Shown here: positions 58,564-64,000 of the stretch, in pieces
Position numbering within the stretch: the stretch's first letter is position 1
Layout: each line of letters opens with the position of its first letter
Origin: Nocardioides pinisoli
GTDB lineage: Bacteria > Actinomycetota > Actinomycetes > Propionibacteriales > Nocardioidaceae
Assembly: GCF_024199985.1 (NCBI RefSeq)
Contig: NZ_JANARS010000004.1
Span: 248,001 to 312,000, forward strand
Length of the DNA stretch: 64,000 nucleotides
Direction: 5' to 3'
Position numbers and translations under genes: made by a program
Notes under the pieces: model-generated
What the model was told of the DNA's origin: nothing
Database searches by the model: none
What the model saw: only the letters and a program-made list of their open reading frames with translations

Positions 58564-59579
58564 TCCAGGTCGAGCAGCACCCCGTCGGCGTACTTCCCGT
58601 CGTCGCCGCGCAGCGTCATCGCCTCGTCGCGCCCCTTCGTCGCCACCAGCCGCAGCCGCAGCGCGCCCACGCCGGGTGCGTCGAGCTCGGCGCTGTCGAG
58701 CACCTCCGACCAGGCGTGGACCGTGTCACCGGCGAAGGCGGGCGCGACGTGGGCACCGGCGTTGATCGCGGCGACGAGCTGGGCGTTGGCCAGGCCGTTG
58801 AACGACAGGGCCCGCGCGAGCGAGATGACGTGGCCGCCGTAGACGAGACGCCGCCCGTCGGGGCGGGCGTCGGTGTTGAAGTGCACCTTGGCGGTGTTCT
58901 GCCAGAGCCGGGTGGCCATCATGTGCTCGGCGTCGGTGAGGGTCACGCCGTCGACGTGGTCGATCCGCTCCCCCACCTCGTAGTCGCCGAGCCGGTGCGG
59001 CCCACCCGCGGCCACGACGTCGTACGACGTGAGGTCGAGGCCCGCGGGCACGACGAGGTCGCCGGGCACGACGACGTCCGCGAGGGTCGGTACGACGGTC
59101 TCCGGCGCCGGCGACTCGGCGGACCGCTTGTGCACCATCACCCAGCGTGCCCAGTTGATGGCGACCTCCCCGCGCTGGTTGGTCGCGGTGGAGCGCACCC
59201 ACACGACGCCCGTGCGGCCGTTGGAGTTCTCCTTGAGCCCGATGACCTCCGAGCGGGTGCGCAGGGTGTCGCCGGGCACGACCGGCACGTGGAAGCGGCA
59301 TTCGGCGTAGCCGAGGTTGGCCACCGCGTTGAGCGAGACGTCGGGGACGGTCTTGCCGAAGGCGACGTGGAAGGCGATCAGCTCCTCCACCGGGTGCGGC
59401 GCCAGCCCGACGGACGCGGCGAACTCCGCGGAGGACGGGACCGCGAAGCGGGTCGGGTAGATCGCGCCGTAGAGCGCCCGGTCGCCCTCGGTGATCGTGC
59501 GCGGGGTGGCGTGCTCGATCACCTGCCCGACGGTGAAGTCCTCGAAGAAGTTGCCGGCGTTGGTCTTCATGGCCGACAT
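58539..59579 (-). CDS. MaoC-family dehydratase, mesaconyl-CoA hydratase-like
   Basis: A 346-residue double-hotdog enzyme. The N-terminus KTNAGNFFEDFTVGQVIEHATPRTITEGDRALY is very like beta-methylmalyl-CoA dehydratase (mesaconyl-CoA hydratase, Mcd) of the ethylmalonyl-CoA pathway as I recall it; the second domain has GERIDHVDGVTLTDAEHMMATRLWQNTAKVHFN. Length fits Mcd. No other pathway gene (ccr, mcl, ecm) lies nearby, so the assignment rests on similarity. ATG at 59579 or 59570; the second gives the usual MKTN start. It could also act on another enoyl-CoA. Confidence 0.82.
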   Translation of the reverse strand: MSAMKTNAGNFFEDFTVGQVIEHATPRTITEGDRALYGAIYPTRFAVPSSAEFAASVGLAPHPVEELIAFHVAFGKTVPDVSLNAVANLGYAECRFHVPVVPGDTLRTRSEVIGLKENSNGRTGVVWVRSTATNQRGEVAINWARWVMVHKRSAESPAPETVVPTLADVVVPGDLVVPAGLDLTSYDVVAAGGPHRLGDYEVGERIDHVDGVTLTDAEHMMATRLWQNTAKVHFNTDARPDGRRLVYGGHVISLARALSFNGLANAQLVAAINAGAHVAPAFAGDTVHAWSEVLDSAELDAPGVGALRLRLVATKGRDEAMTLRGDDGKYADGVLLDLDYWALVPR

Positions 59580-59638
59580 CGTGCCGCAGCCGCGCCCACC
59601 CGGGCCGACGTGGTCACGTGGGCTCTGTCACAGGCGGC

Positions 59639-60463
59639 TCAGGACTCGTAGGGGTGGCTGCGCACGACCTGCCCTGCCGGCGTCGTGCTGAGGTGGCCGG
59701 TCTCGTCGTAGTCGTTGCTGACGTAGATGTTGAGCTCGGCGCCTCCGTCGTCCCACCGGAGCAGGAGCGCGTGGGAGAACCGGCCGTCCTCCACCTGCAG
59801 CGTCCTGCGGGCCGTGGCGATGTTGGCGAAGAGGCGGCGCACGTCGATCGCCTGCACGTCGACCCGCCGGTAGGGCCCGACCACGGCGCGGGCCTCGGTG
59901 AGACGGCTCCACGTGCCGTCCCAGGTCCAGCGCTCCATCCTGGGCCGGGTGCCGCGCACGGGCACCTGCGCCTGCACGCGCTCGGGGTGGAAGCCCACCT
60001 CGAAGGCCTCGGTGGTGCCGAACTCCTCCTCGTAGGCCCGCACGAAGGCGCGCACCCGGTCCGGCTCCATGCGGAACGGCGTCGCGGTGGCGACCTGGGG
60101 CTCCGCCGGCGCCGACTCCACCTCGACCGCGACCCCGCTCGAGGTCGCCGAGTCACTCTCCCCGGTGAGCACCAGCGAGACCGCCCCCAGCCCCAGCAGG
60201 GCCACCAGCGCGAGGAACGCGACGAGCTGGACGGTGAGCCGCGGCCGGGCGGTCGGGGGCGCCGCGACGTCGCGCGCGACCGCGCCGGCCGGCACCTGCA
60301 GGTCGCGCGTCAGCGCGCGCAGCTCGTCGACGGTCTCCGCCGAGAGCGCGCGCGAGACCCGCAGCTCGCGGTCCTCCGCCCCCAGCTGGCCGTCGACGTA
60401 CGCCGCCTCGATCAGCTCGACGAACCGGTCGCGGTCGGCGTCGCGTGCCCGCAACCCGTCCAT
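59639..60463 (-). CDS. DUF1707 (SHOCT-like) membrane protein
   Basis: The 274-residue protein begins with a DUF1707 domain (RARDADRDRFVELIEAAYVDGQL, LSAETVDELRALTRDLQ). One membrane span follows at about residues 78-100 (LVAFLALVALLGLGAVSLVL), and then an extracellular alpha/beta region that looks PepSY-like (YDETGHLSTTPAGQV at the end, repeated strand-turn patterns). The function is unknown. TAGACT lies 6 nt upstream of the ATG, so translation is probably leaderless. Confidence 0.8.
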   Translation of the reverse strand: MDGLRARDADRDRFVELIEAAYVDGQLGAEDRELRVSRALSAETVDELRALTRDLQVPAGAVARDVAAPPTARPRLTVQLVAFLALVALLGLGAVSLVLTGESDSATSSGVAVEVESAPAEPQVATATPFRMEPDRVRAFVRAYEEEFGTTEAFEVGFHPERVQAQVPVRGTRPRMERWTWDGTWSRLTEARAVVGPYRRVDVQAIDVRRLFANIATARRTLQVEDGRFSHALLLRWDDGGAELNIYVSNDYDETGHLSTTPAGQVVRSHPYES

Positions 60464-60469
60464 GACCGG

Positions 60470-60475
60470 AGTCTA
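60470..60475 (-). promoter_or_regulatory. -10 box of the DUF1707 gene, leaderless type
   Basis: Plus-strand AGTCTA reads TAGACT, 6 nt before the ATG at 60463. Confidence 0.5.
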
Positions 60476-60516
60476 GGGGCGTCAGCCCTCCGACTGCTCG
60501 CGGAACGGCCGGCCCG

Positions 60517-61677
60517 TCAGGCGGGTCCCCGGTCGACCTCGACGCAGCTGCCACCGCGGGCGGAGCTGGCCTCGATCGCGGCGAGCACCCGCTGGACGGC
60601 GAGGCCGTCCTCGAACGACGGCGTCGGCTCCTCGCCGGCGGCGAGCGCGGTGAGGAAGTCGGCGGCCTGGTTGGTGAAGGTGGCGTCCCAGCCGAGGACG
60701 TGCCCCGGCGGCCACCAGCCGTCGATGTAGGGGTCGTGGTGCTCGGTGACGAGCTGGCGGGTGAAGCTGTCGGCGCCGTCGAGGCACACGTCGAGGTGGT
60801 TGAGCGACTCGAGGTCGAAGCGCAGGGCGCCCTCGCTGCCGTAGACCTCGATGCCGAGGGCGTTCTTGCGGGCGGTCGCCATGCGGGTGACCTCGAGGCT
60901 GACCACGGCGCCGCCGTCGGTGCGCAGGGTGCCCCACGCGGCGTCGTCGACGGTGACCTCCTCGGGGCCGTCGGCTCCGGTGCGCTGCGGCACGAAGGTG
61001 TGGGTCGTCGCGTTGACGGCGGTGAGCTCCTGGCCGAGCAGGAAGCGCACCTGGTCGATGGCGTGGGAGGCGAGGTCGCCCAGCGCGCCCGACCCGGCCA
61101 GCTCGCGTCGCAGCCGCCAGGTCATCGGGGCCGCGTCGTCGGCGAGCCAGTCCTGCAGGTAGGAGACGCGCACCTGCCGCACCTGGCCGAGCCGGCCCTC
61201 CGCGACGTGACGCCGGGCCAGCGCCAGCGCGGGGACGCGGCGGTAGTTGAAGCCCACCATCGAGTGCACGCCGCGCTCGCGGGCGGCCCGTGCGGTGGCG
61301 ACCATCTTCTCCGCCTCGGCCATGGTGTTGGCCAGCGGCTTTTCGGCGATGACGTGCTTGCCGGCCTCGAGCGCGGCGATCGCCACCTCGGCGTGCAGGT
61401 GCCCCGGGACGCAGACGTCGACGATGTCGATGTCGTCGCGGTCGAGCACCTCGCGCCAGTCGGTGGCCGACTCGGCCCAGCCGTACTGACCGGCCGCGGC
61501 CGCCACGGCCTCGCCGTCACGACCGACCAGCACCTGCCGGCGTACGCCGGGAGCGCCGGGGCGCAGCGCTGAGACGTTGCGCCACGCGTGGGAGTGGGCC
61601 TTGCCCATGAAGGCGTAGCCGATGACGGCGACTCCCGGGGACCCGGCGGCGCCCGAGGCGCTGGGTGTGCTGGTCAC
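60517..61677 (-). CDS. Gfo/Idh/MocA-family oxidoreductase
   Basis: The 386-residue NAD(P)-dependent dehydrogenase has a Rossmann start AVIGYAFMGKAHSHAW, the EKP motif in VIAEKPLANTMAEAEKM, and GDLASHAIDQVRFL with a catalytic His. Family members oxidise sugars or polyols such as inositol. The GTG start lies 30 nt after the epimerase stop, so the two are in one operon downstream of a sugar-type binding protein. The specific sugar is not clear. Confidence 0.9.
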   Translation of the reverse strand: MTSTPSASGAAGSPGVAVIGYAFMGKAHSHAWRNVSALRPGAPGVRRQVLVGRDGEAVAAAAGQYGWAESATDWREVLDRDDIDIVDVCVPGHLHAEVAIAALEAGKHVIAEKPLANTMAEAEKMVATARAARERGVHSMVGFNYRRVPALALARRHVAEGRLGQVRQVRVSYLQDWLADDAAPMTWRLRRELAGSGALGDLASHAIDQVRFLLGQELTAVNATTHTFVPQRTGADGPEEVTVDDAAWGTLRTDGGAVVSLEVTRMATARKNALGIEVYGSEGALRFDLESLNHLDVCLDGADSFTRQLVTEHHDPYIDGWWPPGHVLGWDATFTNQAADFLTALAAGEEPTPSFEDGLAVQRVLAAIEASSARGGSCVEVDRGPA

Positions 61678-61707
61678 GTGATTCTCCTGACTTGCGATGA
61701 CGGTCGC

Positions 61708-62550
61708 TCAGGCGAGCGACCGGAGGAAGGACAAGCCGTCTCGGGCGAGCTCGTCCTGGGTGGGTGCCAGTGGACGCCAGATGGAGGCGGCCGTGGCGAT
61801 GGAGGCATTGTCCGCCGTGAAGCTCTCGATGACGAGCGGGCCGTCGTAACCCACGTCGTCGAGCGCGGCGACCAGGGCCTGCCAGTCCGTCTGGTCGCCA
61901 CCGGGTGCGCCACGGTCGCTGCCGCAGACCTGGACGTGCGCCAGGTGCTGACCTGCGGCCCGGACCGCGTCCGCGCTGGAGCGCTCCTCGATGTTGAGGT
62001 GATAGCTGTCGAGGGCCAGGCCCAGCCCCTCGCCGAGGAGCGGCTCGAGGGCGGTGAGGGCCTGGTCGACGGTGTTGATGAGCGAGGTCTCGTAGCGGTT
62101 GAGCGGCTCGACCCCGAGACGCACGCCCTGCGCGACCGCGTGGTCGACCACGGGTGCGAGGTGCGCGCGGAGGTCGTCGTACGCCGCGCTCCGCTGGTCG
62201 GCGTCCATGCGCCAGACCCGGCCGGTGGAGGCGTAGAACGGGCCGCACACCGTCCGCGCGCCGATGCCGGCGGCGAGGTCGATGCAGGCCCGCAGGTAGT
62301 CCTGGGTGTCGGCCACGCACGAGGCGTCCACCAGGTCGCGGCCCGGCGCCATCGCCCCCACGACGCACGGTGTCAGGCCGGTCTCGGCGAGGAGGTCGGA
62401 CACGACGGGGACGGTGAGGTCGCCGGCGTTCTCGAGGGGCAGCTCGACGGCGTCGAAGCCCATGCCGGCGATCCGGTGCAGCAGGTCACCCGCGCCCGCG
62501 TCGGTGAGCGGGGAGGTCCAGACCCACGTGTTGACGCCGATCTCTCGCAT
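61708..62550 (-). CDS. Sugar phosphate isomerase/epimerase-like TIM barrel
   Basis: A 280-residue AP-endonuclease-2-type TIM barrel. Metal ligands expected of ketose 3-epimerases/IolE-like enzymes are in VRLGVEPLNRYE (Glu), GLALDSYHLNIEE (Asp, His), HVQVCGSDRG (His) and PLVIESF (Glu). It probably isomerises or epimerises a sugar or keto-inositol. It lies between the binding lipoprotein and the Gfo/Idh/MocA dehydrogenase, in the order typical of sugar or inositol catabolic operons. Confidence 0.88.
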   Translation of the reverse strand: MREIGVNTWVWTSPLTDAGAGDLLHRIAGMGFDAVELPLENAGDLTVPVVSDLLAETGLTPCVVGAMAPGRDLVDASCVADTQDYLRACIDLAAGIGARTVCGPFYASTGRVWRMDADQRSAAYDDLRAHLAPVVDHAVAQGVRLGVEPLNRYETSLINTVDQALTALEPLLGEGLGLALDSYHLNIEERSSADAVRAAGQHLAHVQVCGSDRGAPGGDQTDWQALVAALDDVGYDGPLVIESFTADNASIATAASIWRPLAPTQDELARDGLSFLRSLA

Positions 62551-62602
62551 GGAGCCGTCCTTCCGGGGCGCGGGATGGGGAGGGAGTGGTGCCGGGATGG
62601 GT

Positions 62603-62636
62603 GTCGGTGGGCCGGGCGCGAGCCCGGCCCACCGAC
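62603..62636 (-). terminator. Hairpin after the binding-protein gene
   Basis: GTCGGTGGGCCGGGC (62603-62617) pairs perfectly with GCCCGGCCCACCGAC (62622-62636) around a 4-nt loop, 30 nt after the stop of the lipoprotein gene. It may be an attenuator that keeps the binding-protein mRNA in excess over the enzyme genes. Confidence 0.8.
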
Positions 62637-62665
62637 GGGTGGATCAGATCCGTCTCAGTGCCGGA

Positions 62666-63922
62666 TCAGGGGATCTGGCGCTCCTGCCAGACGTCCGGGT
62701 AGCCGGGAAGGTCCTCGCCGCCGAACTTGGCGTAGTGGCCGTCGGGCATGCCGTCGTTGGCCTCGAGGTAGTCGCCACGCTCGTCCTCGGTGATCGGGGT
62801 CTGCGGGAGGACCCACTCCTTCGGGACCTCCTCGCCGGCCCAGATCTTCTCGAGCGCGAGGAGCGGGGTGCGCCACTGGAAGTTGGAGTAGACGGGCGCG
62901 AGGCCGGTCAGACCGGTCTCCTCCCACTTGCGCAGGAAGCTCATCTCGTCCTCGCCGGTCATGACCGGCAGGTCGGCACCGAAGTCCTCGAAGGCCTCGA
63001 TGGCGGCGACGGCACCGTCACCGGCGTCCATCCACACGCCCTGGACCTCGCCCTTGTTGAGCTCGTCGGTGATGAAGGTCTTGATCTCGGTCGGGTCGGC
63101 GCCGGTGAAGAAGTCGACCGCCTCGATGCCGTTCTCCTCGAAGAGCTTCTCGGCCGCGGCCCAGCGCTGCTCGAGGACGTCGACGCCGGGAAGGATGCGC
63201 AGCGCGACGACCTTGTCGCCCTCCTCGAGGTTGTCGATGAGGAACTCGGCGGTGTCGATGCCCCACGCGAAGCCACCGATCGGGTGGATGAAGGTGGTGG
63301 CGCAGTCGGTCTCGACGCCGCGGTCGAAGACCACGACGGGCTTGCCGGTCTCGCACGCACGCTCGACCGCGTCGGTCATGGCGGCGGTGGAGTTGGGCGA
63401 GATGATGAAGGCGTCGCAGTTGCCCTCGGAGATGAAGTAGTCGATGTCGGCGATCTGGGTGTTGTCGTCGTCACCGGCGTCGCGGGTCTCCATCTCGGAG
63501 ATGACGCCCTTGTCCTGCAGGTCCTTGAGCTGCTGGTTCATGGTGATCCAGCCGGTCTGGCGCCACGGGTTGGAGATCGAGGCGTTGGCGAAGCACGCCT
63601 TGCCCGCCTTGTTGGACTTGTAGTCGGCGGTGTCGGTCATCTCCCCGTCGATGTACTGCAGCCACGGGGTCTCGGGGTCACCCTCGAAGGTGGCCGAGCG
63701 CTGCTCGTACTGCTCGTCGTAGACGGCCTGGTCGAACCACTCCTGGTCGCCGCCCTCCTCCTCCGAGCCCTCCGAGGCGTCGGCGGACTCGGACGTCTCC
63801 GAGCTTTCGTCGGCGCCCGACGCCGAGTCAGTCGGGTCCTCGGTGCTGCAGGACGTGGCGAACACCCCGAGCAGCAGGGCCGAGGCCACGGCCATCGGCG
63901 CGCGGTGAATCTTTCGGCGCAT
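62666..63922 (-). CDS. Sugar ABC transporter substrate-binding lipoprotein
   Basis: The 418-residue protein has a lipoprotein signal (ALLLGVFATSCS, lipid Cys25) and an acidic Ser/Glu/Asp linker (about residues 27-60). A periplasmic-binding-protein type I domain follows (CFANASISNPWRQTGWITMNQQL, FIISPNSTAAMTDAVERAC, VVFDRGVETDC, GVWMDAGDGAVAAIEAF). It captures a sugar or polyol for an ABC importer whose permease and ATPase are not in the window; they would be upstream, beyond base 64000, on this strand. The ATG is preceded by GAGAAA, a modest ribosome site. Confidence 0.9.
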   Translation of the reverse strand: MRRKIHRAPMAVASALLLGVFATSCSTEDPTDSASGADESSETSESADASEGSEEEGGDQEWFDQAVYDEQYEQRSATFEGDPETPWLQYIDGEMTDTADYKSNKAGKACFANASISNPWRQTGWITMNQQLKDLQDKGVISEMETRDAGDDDNTQIADIDYFISEGNCDAFIISPNSTAAMTDAVERACETGKPVVVFDRGVETDCATTFIHPIGGFAWGIDTAEFLIDNLEEGDKVVALRILPGVDVLEQRWAAAEKLFEENGIEAVDFFTGADPTEIKTFITDELNKGEVQGVWMDAGDGAVAAIEAFEDFGADLPVMTGEDEMSFLRKWEETGLTGLAPVYSNFQWRTPLLALEKIWAGEEVPKEWVLPQTPITEDERGDYLEANDGMPDGHYAKFGGEDLPGYPDVWQERQIP

Positions 63923-64000
63923 CAGATTTCTCCTGTTTCAGTGCCCGGACGGGCAGTGGTGGGTGATGGTGCGGATGGAGCAGCGGATGAAGCAGGTGGT

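Overview
The window is very GC-rich, gene-dense DNA with GTG starts, 1-4 bp start/stop overlaps and many start codons lying 6-7 nt after a TANNNT-type -10 box (leaderless mRNAs). Actinobacterial families (AdnA/AdnB, DUF3107, DUF5302, MoeZ, SARP/AfsR, PucR) point to a high-GC actinobacterium, most likely Nocardioides or a close relative. The genus is inferred from gene content, not from a marker gene. I saw no rRNA, tRNA, CRISPR array, transposase or prophage.

Layout. 1-1671: 3' part of a zinc-chaperone (AztD)-like gene and deoD. 1833-8281: two-gene adnAB-type helicase-nuclease operon. 8352-10460: ring-opening amidohydrolase and carbamate kinase. 10563-12882: ion-transporter operon. 12965-15428: two-component system and a SRPBCC-like protein. 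15437-21571: hyuA-hyuB-nmrA-like-lanC-like. 21909-25497: SARP regulator divergent from an acetyltransferase. 25440-32716: six-gene operon of NCS2 permease, molybdenum hydroxylase (coxM-S-L-like), coxG-like and amidase. 32975-33742: small secreted protein and GNAT. 33776-38726: pucR divergent from allH-allF-allG (fdrA cluster). 38873-43863: seven-gene DUF4129/MoxR/DUF58/Atl/PlsC operon. 43937-48641: secreted serine protease, moeZ, M6 metalloprotease. 48824-56565: core actinobacterial block (TetR, DUF3107, GlsB-like, ferritin-like, rhlE, parA, SDR, P-loop kinase, PHP, phosphatase, DUF5302). 56632-60463: methyltransferase, sulfotransferase-like, mesaconyl-CoA hydratase-like, DUF1707. 60517-63922: sugar or polyol catabolism with a binding lipoprotein.

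The most interesting content is spread over 8-39 kb: a nucleobase-type permease, a molybdenum hydroxylase, a cyanurate/barbiturate-type ring-opening amidohydrolase, an amidase, an ATP-dependent hydantoinase/oxoprolinase pair, an AllFGH carbamoyltransferase and a catabolic carbamate kinase, with a PucR regulator. Together they could import an N-heterocycle, hydroxylate it, open the ring, and recover ATP from the resulting ureido acid through carbamoyl phosphate. Shared promoter motifs tie some of the units together: a GGCAA-N3-TTGCC-like site upstream of both arcC and hyuA, and GACAAGTTCTC at both the permease operon and pucR/allH. The substrate cannot be read from the sequence.

Two families of dispersed intergenic repeats also occur. 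One is a 35-bp hairpin that supplies the stop codon of arcC and of coxL. The other is a GCGGTGCGTGAG palindrome found in two convergent gene junctions (three copies). An 11-bp tandem direct repeat between the SARP gene and its divergent neighbour looks like a SARP operator.
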